64,000 nt of DNA from Fibrobacter sp. UWEL (GTDB taxonomy: Bacteria > Fibrobacterota > Fibrobacteria > Fibrobacterales > Fibrobacteraceae): assembly GCF_900142535.1 (NCBI RefSeq), contig NZ_FRBE01000013.1:1-64000 (forward strand), written 5' to 3'. The notes under the pieces were generated by a model. That model was not told the DNA's origin, did not search any database, and saw only the letters and a program-made list of their open reading frames with translations. The position numbers were made by a program, and so were the translations under genes. This document shows positions 50,504 through 58,965 of the stretch, piece by piece (positions within the stretch are counted from its first letter, which is position 1; every line of letters begins with the position of its first letter).

Positions 50504-51256
50504 ATGATTGATATTTATTCTCTCGCAAATCATCCTCTGGTTTTCCAGAAGCCTCGTACCATTACGTCTGCCTACATTGACGTGTCCGGAAAGATGGGCA
50601 TTGCCCATACGGTCCTGATGGTGCAGGATAACTTCTGCGAAAATTTCGGCAAGATTAAGCAGGACAATTTTTTCGTGAAATCTAAGGGAGGCTACTGGGC
50701 CATTTCCAAGGCGAAGTTCAAGTTCCTGAAGCGCCCCTTTTGGGGGGATAAGGTGGTGACCACTTCTTTCCCAGCCCATACATCCTTGATCCGTACGGTG
50801 GAAAATACGGCGATTACCACGCCTGATGGTGAACCGATTGTCATTGCCATCCAGGAAGCCTGCTGCCTGAGTATTGATCGCCATCGCCCCATGAAATTGT
50901 CCGCGGTAGAATTCCCCACACAGGATCCGCCTACTCCCTTTATGGATGACGGTTTTGATAAGTTTAACGAAACTGCCCTCCGCTATGAGGAAATCTACCA
51001 GCAGAAAGTCTTGCCCCAGCATATTGACATGTCCCGCCACATGAACAATATTGAATACGTGAAGCTCGCTCTAAACGTCTTTAGCGTGGAGGACTTGGCT
51101 GTTTGCACTCCGTCGGAACTGGAAGTTCATTTCCTGGGTGAATCCCTGGAAGGGCAGGTGTTGACCGTCTCTCGTGCAGAACACAACGGCGCTACCTATA
51201 TGAAAATTCAGGAAGGTGATCGTTCTGTATTTGAAATGAAAATCAGGATGATGTAG
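50504..51256 (+). CDS. Acyl-ACP thioesterase (FatA/FatB-like)
   Basis: 250 aa from ATG 50504. Double hot-dog thioesterase; the catalytic segment is SRHMNNIEYVKLAL (Asn/His), with GDKVVTTSFPAHTSLIRTV near the middle. It would release free fatty acids from acyl carrier protein. A TATATT box at 50488-50493 lies 10 nt before the ATG, so the leader is only a few nucleotides. Single gene. Confidence 0.85.
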   Translation: MIDIYSLANHPLVFQKPRTITSAYIDVSGKMGIAHTVLMVQDNFCENFGKIKQDNFFVKSKGGYWAISKAKFKFLKRPFWGDKVVTTSFPAHTSLIRTVENTAITTPDGEPIVIAIQEACCLSIDRHRPMKLSAVEFPTQDPPTPFMDDGFDKFNETALRYEEIYQQKVLPQHIDMSRHMNNIEYVKLALNVFSVEDLAVCTPSELEVHFLGESLEGQVLTVSRAEHNGATYMKIQEGDRSVFEMKIRMM

Positions 51257-51305
51257 TCAAGTTGCATTTTTATGTGAACTACGTTACATAATCTTGAAGA
51301 AGATG

Positions 51306-51337
51306 CCTCATTACAAAATAATGAGGTATATTTTATT
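51306..51337 (+). terminator. Terminator after the thioesterase gene
   Basis: CCTCATTA CAAAA TAATGAGG (51306-51326), then TATATTTTATTT. Confidence 0.75.
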
Positions 51338-51384
51338 TAAACCGTTCCATAGAATGGGAAAAATTTAAAAAGAGAGAGGATATT

Positions 51385-52248
51385 ATGAATAAGAAACTGA
51401 CTTTTGCAGCTCTTGCGGCTGCAGCTGTTGCTGCATCTGCATTCACCTCTACCTCCATGCATTGGGATGGTTCCGATACTGAAGGTAAGGTGGTTACCGG
51501 TTCTGAAGAAGAAACCGCTGGTTACTGGTACGAATATACCGATAAGGACAACGACGGCGACTCCAAGATCGTTTTCCCGTCCGATGTTGAAGCGAATACC
51601 TATGGTAACTTCTACGGTCCTCTGGCCGAAGCATACGGTGGTATCAAGGCTGACGTTCAGATCGGTACCGCTTACGAATACGCTTTCGCAGGTTTCGGCT
51701 TCAACATCGTTTCCGAAAACCAGGAAGGTGCTGACATTACCTCTTGGGGAGGGATTTGTCTGAAATACAGCTCCACTGGAGGTTTTGCTATTGAGTTAGG
51801 TATTGAAGATGAAGCAAATACCACTGAATACAACAACTACAAGGCTACTGTTGCTAAGGCCTCTAACTCCGGTACTAGTATTGGTTGGGCTAAGTTCAAA
51901 CAGGAAACTGGTTGGGGTAAGAAGGTTGACCAGGCTGAAGCTTTGACCAAGATCGCGGCTATCAAGCTGAAGTTCACTTCTTCCTCTGACTTCCTCCTGA
52001 ATGAGATTGGCTCCGAGGGAACATGCGCTATGTATGCAATCAAGCCGATTGCTTCTCTGGGCTCTCTCAAGGCTCAGCTCAATGGCCGTACTCTCTCCTT
52101 TGGTAAGGCTGTGAAGGCTGAACTGGTTAACCTCCAGGGCCAGGTGATTGCTTCTACTAACGGAACCTCCATGGATCTTTCCAAGGTTCAGGCTGGCGTC
52201 TACATGGTACGTGCAGAAGGCCTTTCTCAGCGTATTCTGGTGAAGTAG
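51385..52248 (+). CDS. Secreted protein with sorting-type C-terminal domain
   Basis: 287 aa; signal peptide (MNKKLTFAALAAAAVAASAFT). The middle domain (about 90-210: YAFAGFGFNIVSENQEGADITSWGGICLKYSSTGGFAIELG ... FLLNEIGSEGTC) is shared with the 61050 lipoprotein, which has two copies. The C-terminal 60 residues (RTLSFGKAVKAELVNLQGQVIASTNGTSMDLSKVQAGVYMVRAEGLSQRILVK) resemble a type IX secretion sorting domain. RBS GAGAGGA precedes the ATG. Ligand unknown, polysaccharide likely. Confidence 0.75.
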   Translation: MNKKLTFAALAAAAVAASAFTSTSMHWDGSDTEGKVVTGSEEETAGYWYEYTDKDNDGDSKIVFPSDVEANTYGNFYGPLAEAYGGIKADVQIGTAYEYAFAGFGFNIVSENQEGADITSWGGICLKYSSTGGFAIELGIEDEANTTEYNNYKATVAKASNSGTSIGWAKFKQETGWGKKVDQAEALTKIAAIKLKFTSSSDFLLNEIGSEGTCAMYAIKPIASLGSLKAQLNGRTLSFGKAVKAELVNLQGQVIASTNGTSMDLSKVQAGVYMVRAEGLSQRILVK

Positions 52249-52264
52249 TTTAACTTTAAACCAT

Positions 52265-52300
52265 TAAAAAAGGGTTGCGGTTTTCCCGCAACCCTTTTTG
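52265..52300. terminator. Bidirectional terminator
   Basis: AAAAAGGGTTGCGG TTTT CCCGCAACCCTTTTT, between the convergent sorting-domain and CBM9-like genes. Confidence 0.9.
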
Positions 52301-52316
52301 CGTTATGAGAGTTTAT

Positions 52317-52865
52317 TTAGAACTCTTGAAAAAATTCTGGACGATGAAAATCCGGCTTTTCAGTAGCTATGGGGAAGGCGCTTAGATAGTGCGGTGTGGA
52401 AGACTTGTCCCCGCATTTGTACAAGTTTCCGCGTAAGGTAAGTCCTTCAAAGGATTTCAAGCCGAATAGGCTGGCGGGAATTTTCACGTTCATTCCCCAG
52501 CAAATCAGGTTGCCGGCAACGCTTGCAATTTGCTTGGTGCGAATGACTTTGTCAATGAGTTCCTGAGGGAGAACTTGACGGTTGTTGCGGTCCGGACCAT
52601 GGGCTGCTAGCAGGTAGCCACGACTTGTGGTCTCGAAGTTGAAGTATTCTTCGGGGTTTGCTGGATTCTGTAGGAAAATTTCTACACAGGAATCTTCCCA
52701 GCTTCGGCCGTTGTCTTCTCGAACTTCGGAACGAAAACATGACTCCGGTTCTTCTACGGAAAAGGTAACGTCTAGATAATCTGCAGAGATGCTCACATCT
52801 GCAAGAACCACGGGAAGTTGAATCCCTTGGTTGGCCGTCCAATTCAAATTTGCATTCAAGATCAT
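52317..52865 (-). CDS. CBM9-like carbohydrate-binding protein
   Basis: 182 aa, no signal peptide. Typical CBM9-like pattern: FRSEVREDNGRSWEDSCVEIFLQNPANPEEYFNFETTSRGYLLAAHGPDR and LTLRGNLYKCGDKSSTPHYLSAFPIATEKPDFHRPEFF. Such domains often bind or process polysaccharide, here possibly intracellular. It is a single gene. Confidence 0.8.
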   Translation of the reverse strand: MILNANLNWTANQGIQLPVVLADVSISADYLDVTFSVEEPESCFRSEVREDNGRSWEDSCVEIFLQNPANPEEYFNFETTSRGYLLAAHGPDRNNRQVLPQELIDKVIRTKQIASVAGNLICWGMNVKIPASLFGLKSFEGLTLRGNLYKCGDKSSTPHYLSAFPIATEKPDFHRPEFFQEF

Positions 52866-52890
52866 ACGTTGAATAATAGCAAAACAAACC

Positions 52891-52932
52891 AGTGATTATT
52901 AGCGATTAATCAGTGATTAATCAGCGGTGATC
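52891..52932 (+). repeat. Tandem 10-11-bp GATTA-type repeats upstream of a sigma-54 promoter
   Basis: Units at 52891 (AGTGATTATT), 52901 (AGCGATTAATC), 52912 (AGTGATTAATC) and 52923 (AGCGGTGATC) follow at about one helical turn, 56-97 bp upstream of the -24 box. Possible activator-binding array or neutral repeats. Confidence 0.6.
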
Positions 52933-52987
52933 AGTAAAGATAAACTAACAAACTGCCGTTTCTGTCGTGATTTCGCCGTTTTTAAAA

Positions 52988-53005
52988 TTGGCACAGGATT
53001 TGCAT
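52988..53005 (+). promoter_or_regulatory. Sigma-54 promoter of spoVG
   Basis: TTGGCACAGGATTTGCA; GG (52990-52991) and GC (53002-53003) are 12 bp apart, as for -24/-12. Only one base of the consensus spacer core differs. The RBS and ATG follow at 53030-53041. Confidence 0.8.
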
Positions 53006-53040
53006 TAGGGGTGCATCCAATAAACAAACAAGGAGGCCTT

Positions 53041-53358
53041 ATGGCTGAAGAAAAGAAAGAAATGGCGGCATCCTCTGCATTTGATTGCCTTGCCGTTACT
53101 AGCGTAAACGTCTATCCCTTTAAGGAAGGTCCGAGCCTGGGCCACATTAAGGGGCTTGCGTCTGTGGTTCTGAACGATCAGATGTTGATTCGCGGCCTGC
53201 GCGTGATGGATGGTGAAAATGGTCTGTTCGTGGGTTATCCCAATGATCCTTTCTATAAGGGCGAAGACTTCAAGACCATCTGCAATCCCATTACCCGTCA
53301 GCTTCGTGAACATATCGAGAATTGCATTCTCGAAAAGTATCAGGCTGCAATCGCTTAG
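53041..53358 (+). CDS. spoVG: SpoVG-family protein
   Basis: 105 aa from ATG 53041, behind a perfect AAGGAGG. Blocks of the family: VTSVNVYPFKEGPSLGHIKGLASVVLNDQMLIRGLRVMDGENGLFVGYPNDPF and NPITRQLREHIENCILEKY. SpoVG proteins are small DNA/RNA-binding regulators. The sigma-54-type promoter directly upstream suggests nitrogen- or stress-linked control (inference). comM follows 10 nt later. Confidence 0.95.
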   Translation: MAEEKKEMAASSAFDCLAVTSVNVYPFKEGPSLGHIKGLASVVLNDQMLIRGLRVMDGENGLFVGYPNDPFYKGEDFKTICNPITRQLREHIENCILEKYQAAIA

Positions 53359-53368
53359 TAGGTAGACC

Positions 53369-54904
53369 TTGTTCCGTCGAATCCGTTCTTATTGCTTGTT
53401 TGGGATAAAGGCCGTTCCTGTCTGCGTTGAAGTGGATGCAAGTCAGGGATTGCCGGGTTTTACTTTGGTTGGATTGCCGGACAATGCGGTAAGGGAGTCG
53501 AGAGAGCGTGTGGTTTCCGCCATCCGTTCCATCGACAAGGTGGTGACAGGTTTCCGTACCACGGTAAACTTGTCGCCCGCGGATTTGCGGAAGGAAGGTT
53601 CCGCTCTTGATTTGCCTCTAGCGATAGGCTTGCTGGTGGCTACAGGTGAAATTGAAGTTCCCGATTTGGATAAGCTGGTTTTTGCGGGAGAGCTGTCTCT
53701 GGATGGTTTGCTGAAGCCTGTTCGTGGGGCCTTATCCATCGCAATGGCTATGGACCGGAAGTCCGATAATATCCTTGTGATTCCATCTGCGAATGAGCCT
53801 GAGGTTTCCCTTGTGGAGGGTTTGCGTTATGTGTGTGCGTCATCCCTCAAGGAGTGTGTTGAAATTCTAGAGGTGGGTGCGGATCGTCGTGCCGTGTGGG
53901 CTGCGGGCTTGAAGTTCCGTACCGATGTGGCTGCATGCGGTCGTGATATTCCCGATTTCAAGAACGTGGTGGGAATGGATGGGGTTAAGCGGGCGCTGGA
54001 AGTGGCCGCTGCAGGAGCTCACAATTTTCTCCTGGTGGGATCTCCTGGTGCGGGTAAGACTCTCTGCGCTAAATGTCTTCCGGGAATTCTCCCCGAGATG
54101 TCGGACGATGAAATTCTGGAGACTACCCGCATCCATTCCTGTGCACGAACTTCTGGAGATCTGTCTGCGTTCCGGCCTGTTACCGTCCGTCCTTTTCGCT
54201 CCCCGCACCACTCAGCGTCCATGGTGTCGCTGGTTGGGGGCGGTAACAGGCTTAGGCCGGGAGAGGCTAGCCTTGCTCATAATGGCGTTCTCTTTTTGGA
54301 TGAACTTCCTGAGTTTAACCGTAGCGTGCTAGAAGCGTTAAGAGAACCTATGGAGGATGGCTCCATCTCTGTCAGTCGCATTAGCGGGACTGTGGTGTGG
54401 CCCGCCCGCTTTATGATGGGTGCCGCCATGAATCCCTGCCCTTGCGGATACTCTATGGATCCCAAGCGTGCCTGCACCTGTTTACCGGAGGCTCGAAAGC
54501 GGTATCAGGAACGGATCTCCGGACCCTTGCTGGACCGTATTGATATTCAGGTGAGTGTGCCGCCGGTGGATGCTTCTCTATTTGCGGGAGCCGGTAATGG
54601 TGAACCTTCCTCTGCGATTCGGGAACGAGTCCTAATGGCTCGCAATCTCCAGCGGGAACGGTTCAAGGGTACGGGCTTCAAGTCCAATGCGGAGATGTCC
54701 TCGGAGTTTGCCCGTGAGGCTTGCGGGCTAACCTCCAAGACGGAAAACTTTGCCATTTCGGCGGCAGACAAGATGGGCCTAAGCGCCCGCGGTTACTACC
54801 GCCTGTTGAAGGTTTCCCGCACTATAGCGGACTTGCGGAAGGCTCCCCAGGTTGAAATTAACGACCTGGCGGAAGCCCTCCGTTACCGTTCCTTCCGGTC
54901 GTAG
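53369..54904 (+). CDS. comM: ComM/YifB-family Mg-chelatase-like ATPase
   Basis: 511 aa, start TTG 53369 (AGGTAG upstream). N-terminal lon-like domain (GLPGFTLVGLPDNAVRESRERVVSAIRS, TVNLSPADLRKEGSALDLPLAIGLL), then an AAA+ domain with GSPGAGKTLCAKCLPGILP (Walker A), LFLDELPEF (Walker B), and the C-terminal region LLDRIDIQVSVPPVD. ComM family helicases assist branch migration during natural transformation and recombination. It is directly downstream of spoVG. Confidence 0.93.
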   Translation: MFRRIRSYCLFGIKAVPVCVEVDASQGLPGFTLVGLPDNAVRESRERVVSAIRSIDKVVTGFRTTVNLSPADLRKEGSALDLPLAIGLLVATGEIEVPDLDKLVFAGELSLDGLLKPVRGALSIAMAMDRKSDNILVIPSANEPEVSLVEGLRYVCASSLKECVEILEVGADRRAVWAAGLKFRTDVAACGRDIPDFKNVVGMDGVKRALEVAAAGAHNFLLVGSPGAGKTLCAKCLPGILPEMSDDEILETTRIHSCARTSGDLSAFRPVTVRPFRSPHHSASMVSLVGGGNRLRPGEASLAHNGVLFLDELPEFNRSVLEALREPMEDGSISVSRISGTVVWPARFMMGAAMNPCPCGYSMDPKRACTCLPEARKRYQERISGPLLDRIDIQVSVPPVDASLFAGAGNGEPSSAIRERVLMARNLQRERFKGTGFKSNAEMSSEFAREACGLTSKTENFAISAADKMGLSARGYYRLLKVSRTIADLRKAPQVEINDLAEALRYRSFRS

Positions 54905-54948
54905 ACTTGAGAAGTATTCCCGAGTGTAATGATCTTCTTCCTACAACA

Positions 54949-54984
54949 AAAAAGGCGCCATTCTTTTGAATGGCGTCTTTCTCG
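54949..54984. terminator. Bidirectional terminator between comM and folB
   Basis: AAAGGCGCCATTC TTTT GAATGGCGTCTTT, with A- and T-rich flanks. Confidence 0.85.
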
Positions 54985-55002
54985 TGGAATTTCTGGATTG
55001 CG

Positions 55003-55368
55003 TTAACGGCGGATTCTAATGGTGGATTCCGCTCCTACGCAGTCTGGAATAGCCAGAGGCTTACGGACGGATACTTCTACCATCTCTGCCTTGGGGTAGT
55101 GGTCAATGATGTACTTGCCTGTTTCTACCACCAAGGTTTCTTCCAGCTGGAAACAAGAAAGGCGGATAAACCTCTTCAGGTCTTCCGCCAGTTGGGCATA
55201 GTCTATGGAATGTGCCAGATCTTCGTTACGGGCAGCCAGGGTAAAATCCAACCAGAGGGAGACGTTTAGTACGATCGGTTGTTCGTTGGTTCTCTCGTAG
55301 GGGAGGGTGCCAATGATGCAATCGAAGGAAAGATCCTTCAGGGAGATTTTACCGGCTTCAATTACCAT
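55003..55368 (-). CDS. folB: Dihydroneopterin aldolase-like protein
   Basis: 121 aa from ATG 55368. FolB pattern: ISLKDLSFDCIIGTLPYERTNEQPIVLNVSLWLDF, DYAQLAEDLKRFI, FQLEETLVVETGKYIIDHYP and VEVSVRKPLAIPDC. It would convert dihydroneopterin in folate synthesis. The start overlaps the stop of the next gene (ATGGTAA). Confidence 0.85.
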   Translation of the reverse strand: MVIEAGKISLKDLSFDCIIGTLPYERTNEQPIVLNVSLWLDFTLAARNEDLAHSIDYAQLAEDLKRFIRLSCFQLEETLVVETGKYIIDHYPKAEMVEVSVRKPLAIPDCVGAESTIRIRR

Positions 55369-56360
55369 ACAAAGAGAACGACTGCACCGGCGATGGAGGC
55401 GCCTGCAATACCGAACCAAATGTTACGTGCGGTTGCGTAGGAGTCCTGAGTCTTCTTGTTGGTGTCCATGCGGTTCTTCAGGTTCTGGACAGTCCAGACG
55501 CCGCTTACACCCTTTTCAAGGACGGCCTGCTGGCAGCCCTTGTCGTTGCCGCACATGTCCATGATGCCGGAGTAAAGTTCGTCCATGGTGTCATAGGCGT
55601 CCTTAGCTTCGTTGGACTTCTTGTGCTGGGTAATGCCGAGGACGATGCTTGCTGCAGCCAGGGCGGAAAGACCCACTGCGGACCAGAAGCGGACTTCGTC
55701 AGCGATACCGAAACGGTCACCTACGTCAGCAGCTTCGCTTGCGGCGTAGTCGCGGTCGTCGGCATCAGAGTTTGCAACCGGAGCGGAAGTCTTGTACTTG
55801 CTCAGGTCTTCGTCTTCGCAATCTTCATCATCGTCATCGCAATATTCGTCATCATTGCTGCTGGATGCGGTTGCTGCTGCGACCGGTTCTTCTGCAGCAT
55901 CGCCCTTCAGGGTTACAGGTTCGCCGTCGATGAACACGACTGCGGAGGAAAGGCCCGGTGCGAACACGGACTTGCCGTCAAAGTAAACTTTTTCAACGTC
56001 CTTGTTGGAATCCATACCGCGGCGTGCGTAAACCTTTGCGGTAACCAACTTGGAGTAATCAACACCTTCTGCGGTCATGGCGGTCATGGAAGAGAGATCG
56101 CCTGCGCCGCCCTGGTAGAGCTGGTAAGTGGTTGCATCAGCGTCAAACGGATCTTCGAACTTCTGACGGACGACCAGTCGACCATTCTGGAGGGATTCGA
56201 CTTCGTCTGCAGGAGCGACCTTCAGTTCGCCACCAAATTCAGCAGTAATATATTCATCAGGGGAACCCGATTCCTTTGCTTCGAATTCGCTGATGTCATA
56301 GGAGCCGGCGAAAGCCGACACAACAGACAGGCAGAGGGCCCACAGAATAGAACGTTTCAT
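55362..56360 (-). CDS. Secreted/membrane protein with acidic linker
   Basis: 332 aa, unrecognised. Signal peptide (MKRSILWALCLSVVSAFA); N-terminal soluble region (about 20-150) of beta type; a strongly acidic stretch (about 170-190, DDDDEDCEDED-type); two hydrophobic helices near 230-248 and 315-332, with a Cys-containing loop between them (MDMCGNDKGCQQAV). It overlaps folB by 7 nt and so is co-transcribed with it. Confidence 0.6.
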   Translation of the reverse strand: MKRSILWALCLSVVSAFAGSYDISEFEAKESGSPDEYITAEFGGELKVAPADEVESLQNGRLVVRQKFEDPFDADATTYQLYQGGAGDLSSMTAMTAEGVDYSKLVTAKVYARRGMDSNKDVEKVYFDGKSVFAPGLSSAVVFIDGEPVTLKGDAAEEPVAAATASSSNDDEYCDDDDEDCEDEDLSKYKTSAPVANSDADDRDYAASEAADVGDRFGIADEVRFWSAVGLSALAAASIVLGITQHKKSNEAKDAYDTMDELYSGIMDMCGNDKGCQQAVLEKGVSGVWTVQNLKNRMDTNKKTQDSYATARNIWFGIAGASIAGAVVLFVW

Positions 56361-56587
56361 TTAATTCTCCATAGACTAATTTTTCCCGAAATATATAAAA
56401 AAAAGCCAAAAGTATCTCACATCATTTTCATTTGTGGAACGTTATGTTCCCGAAGTGTTTTCAAACTCACTGACTTTTGCATTCTGCGGGATAATATTGT
56501 TTAGTAATTTTTACAAACGTTTTGAATAACGGTGTTTTTAATGCTATTTGTATGACTGATTTGAGTATAGGGCTGGTAAAGTCCCCT

Positions 56588-56616
56588 TTGTCGGGTTGAC
56601 CTACGTTTACTATATT
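56588..56616 (+). promoter_or_regulatory. pgk promoter
   Basis: TTGTCG (56588-56593), 17 bp, TATATT (56611-56616); 39 nt separate the -10 from the pgk ATG. Confidence 0.7.
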
Positions 56617-56655
56617 ATGGCGCGTAAATTTAACTCTAACCAGAAGGTGCTAATC

Positions 56656-57912
56656 ATGGCAAAGCTTTCTATTGAAGATCTCGAACTCGCTGGCAAGCGC
56701 GTGTTCATCCGTGTCGACTTCAACGTTCCGCAGGACAAGGTCACTGGTGAAATCACCAACACCAAGCGTATCGAAGCTGCTCTCCCCACCATCAAGTACG
56801 CTCTTGATAAGGGTGCTTCCGTTGTTCTCGCTTCTCACCTGGGCCGCCCCAACGGTGAAGTGAACCCCAAGTTCACTCTCGCTCCGGTTGCTAAGAAGCT
56901 CGAAGAACTCATCGGCAAGCCGGTTAAGTTCCTCTCTGATTGCGTTGGTGCAGAAGTTGAAGCTGCTTGCGCTGCTGCAAAGCCGGGTGACATCATCCTC
57001 CTCGAAAACCTCCGCTTCCACATCGAAGAAGAAGGCAAGCGTAAGATCAAGAACGCTGACGGCACCGAAGAAAAGATCAAGGCTGACAAGGAAGCTGTCA
57101 AGGCATTCCGCGCTTCTCTCACCAAGCTCGCCGACGTTTATGTCAACGACGCTTTCGGTACCGCACACCGCGCTCACTCCTCCATGGCTGGTGTTGAACT
57201 TCCGCAGCGTGCTGCTGGCTTCCTCATGAACAAGGAACTCAAGGCATTTGACGCTGTTCTCAACAACCCCCCGCGTCCGTTCCTGGCTATCCTCGGCGGT
57301 GCTAAGGTTGCTGACAAGATCCAGCTCATCAACAACCTCCTGGACAAGGCCGACAAGATCATCATCGGCGGTGGCATGGCATTCACCTTCAAGAAGGTTC
57401 TGAACAACATCGAAATCGGTTCTTCTCTGTTTGACGAAGAAGGCGCAAAGCTGGTTCCGGAACTCATTGCCAAGGCTAAGGCTGCCGGCAAGGAAATCAT
57501 CCTCCCGGTTGACTACGTTGCTGCTGACAAGTTCGCTGCTGACGCTGCTACCAAGGCTGTTTCTGACGCTGAAGGTATCCCCGCTGGCTGGATGGGTCTG
57601 GACGTTGGTGCAGAATCCACCAAGCTCTTCGTTGACGCTATCAAGTCCTCCAAGACCATCGTTTGGAACGGTCCTGCAGGCGTGTTTGAATTCGAAGCTT
57701 TCGAAAAGGCAACCAAGGCTATGGCTGACGCTATCGTCGAAGCTACCGCAGCTGGCGCAATCACCGTGATCGGTGGTGGCGATACCGCTACTGCAGCTAA
57801 GAAGTACGGCGCAGACAAGAAGGTCACCCACACCTCTACCGGTGGTGGCGCTTCTCTCGAATTGCTCGAAGGTAAGGAATTGCCGGGCGTCGCCTTCTTG
57901 AGCGATAAGTAA
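56656..57912 (+). CDS. pgk: Phosphoglycerate kinase
   Basis: 418 aa from ATG 56656 (AGAAGG upstream). Glycolysis enzyme making ATP from 1,3-bisphosphoglycerate. Motifs: [97 protein letters not shown] and [36 protein letters not shown]. Strong biased codon use agrees with high expression. A long palindrome and a terminator follow. Confidence 0.98.
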   Translation: MAKLSIEDLELAGKRVFIRVDFNVPQDKVTGEITNTKRIEAALPTIKYALDKGASVVLASHLGRPNGEVNPKFTLAPVAKKLEELIGKPVKFLSDCVGAEVEAACAAAKPGDIILLENLRFHIEEEGKRKIKNADGTEEKIKADKEAVKAFRASLTKLADVYVNDAFGTAHRAHSSMAGVELPQRAAGFLMNKELKAFDAVLNNPPRPFLAILGGAKVADKIQLINNLLDKADKIIIGGGMAFTFKKVLNNIEIGSSLFDEEGAKLVPELIAKAKAAGKEIILPVDYVAADKFAADAATKAVSDAEGIPAGWMGLDVGAESTKLFVDAIKSSKTIVWNGPAGVFEFEAFEKATKAMADAIVEATAAGAITVIGGGDTATAAKKYGADKKVTHTSTGGGASLELLEGKELPGVAFLSDK

Positions 57913-58013
57913 TTCACTTATAACGCATCGAGATGCTGCGTTGTTCGCCCCCTCACGTACGATTAGTACGCTACGGGGGCTCACGCCTTGCCTCTCTCGG
58001 TTCTAAGTGAATT
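57911..58013. repeat. Long imperfect palindrome after pgk
   Basis: Outer arms AATTCACTTA (57911-57920) and TAAGTGAATT (58004-58013) pair perfectly and begin in the pgk stop codon. The centre pairs CCCCC...CGTAC (57948-57960) with GTACG...GGGGG (57966-57979) around GATTA. The right half resembles 171-205 at the start of the window. Confidence 0.85.
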
Positions 58014-58035
58014 CCATACTTTGGAATATTGTCAA

Positions 58036-58070
58036 AAAGAACTCGATGAAAAAATCGGGTTCTTTTTTGC
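58036..58070 (+). terminator. Terminator after pgk
   Basis: AAGAACTCGAT GAAAAA ATCGGGTTCTT (one G-U), then TTTTGC. Confidence 0.85.
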
Positions 58071-58156
58071 TTGTGAGGCCCCGACCCCTTGTCTCGCTAG
58101 CCTCTGAAACAAAATTTATTTCCTGGTTTAGGAAATGTTTCATTTATGGAATATAA

Positions 58157-58192
58157 AAAAGAGCCTCTCGTGATGAACGAGAGGCTCTTTTT
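58157..58192 (-). terminator. Terminator of the small minus-strand gene
   Basis: GAGCCTCTCGT / ACGAGAGGCTC, followed on the minus strand by TTTTTTATATT. It lies directly behind the stop codon at 58213. Confidence 0.8.
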
Positions 58193-58212
58193 GTATAAAT
58201 GTTTTGACTTCG

Positions 58213-58410
58213 TTACTTGCTCTGGTTGTCGGGCTGGGTAGTGCTTTCGTCGTGTTCTTCGATGTTGGACACTTTGGTAAACCAATAGTCTTCGCTATTG
58301 ATGGAGCTCATGTTGTTGATGATGGCTTCCAGATCCAGTTCTTCTTTGTTGTTTTCATTAGGCATGTGTTGAAGATAACTAAATTCGGCGGGATTGTTTT
58401 GGTTTAGCAT
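58213..58410 (-). CDS. Small acidic hypothetical protein
   Basis: 65 aa (MLNQNNPAEFSYLQHMPN... ending TTQPDNQSK), rich in Asn and Glu, no recognised family. Support comes only from the dedicated terminator just downstream and the absence of overlap; no RBS is obvious. A start at the internal Met16 is possible. Confidence 0.4.
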   Translation of the reverse strand: MLNQNNPAEFSYLQHMPNENNKEELDLEAIINNMSSINSEDYWFTKVSNIEEHDESTTQPDNQSK

Positions 58411-58434
58411 TTTTATTTGTTGTATATTTGGTGC

Positions 58435-58950
58435 ATGAAAACGATTATTTGTGGGTTAGTGATGCTGTTGTTCGTGGGCTTTGCCCAGGCGCAACTTGTT
58501 CCAAACGGACTGGTTTTGTATAAGGGAGATGCCTCCTCGGAAACGCAGGTTGTTACCCCGCAGGATTCTTCTGTAGAAGATTCTGGGGTGAGCTTGAACT
58601 GGAATGCGGATTCTGAAGGCTTTGCGGATAGCGTGGCTATTTACCAGAGAGATTATGTCTATAATATCAACAAGCGTGATGGGTTCCTACGGGCCGCTTT
58701 GATATCGAATTGGTCAGGGCTTGGTGCCACCTTAGCTGGATTGGGCTTGTTGAGTGCTGGACTGACAGGACATGGCGACGTATATACATATGCGGGTTCC
58801 GCCATTTTGGCTGCTGGCTTAGTTGGATTTGGACTTAGTATAGGCTTTGATATCGTTTCGAATACTTATTCAGTTCGGGCCGGATTCTTTAACCAGAAGA
58901 AAATAGACTATCAGCGTAGGCATTCTGTTTTGCTGTCTGGTGATCATTAA
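58435..58950 (+). CDS. Small secreted/membrane protein
   Basis: 171 aa from ATG 58435. Signal peptide (MKTIICGLVMLLFVGFAQA), a soluble N-terminal part, and two Gly/Ala-rich hydrophobic segments (SGLGATLAGLGLLSAGLTG and YAGSAILAAGLVGFGLSIGF). No family recognised. TATATT (58423-58428) lies exactly 6 nt before the ATG, so the transcript is probably leaderless. The cysteine protein follows 15 nt later. Confidence 0.65.
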   Translation: MKTIICGLVMLLFVGFAQAQLVPNGLVLYKGDASSETQVVTPQDSSVEDSGVSLNWNADSEGFADSVAIYQRDYVYNINKRDGFLRAALISNWSGLGATLAGLGLLSAGLTGHGDVYTYAGSAILAAGLVGFGLSIGFDIVSNTYSVRAGFFNQKKIDYQRRHSVLLSGDH

Positions 58951-58965
58951 AACATGAGGTGTTTG

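Noticed and set aside
48527-51040. 837-aa open frame on the minus strand opposite glgE and the thioesterase gene
   Set aside because: It is antisense to two well-supported genes; its composition reflects their codon bias, and no family motif is visible.
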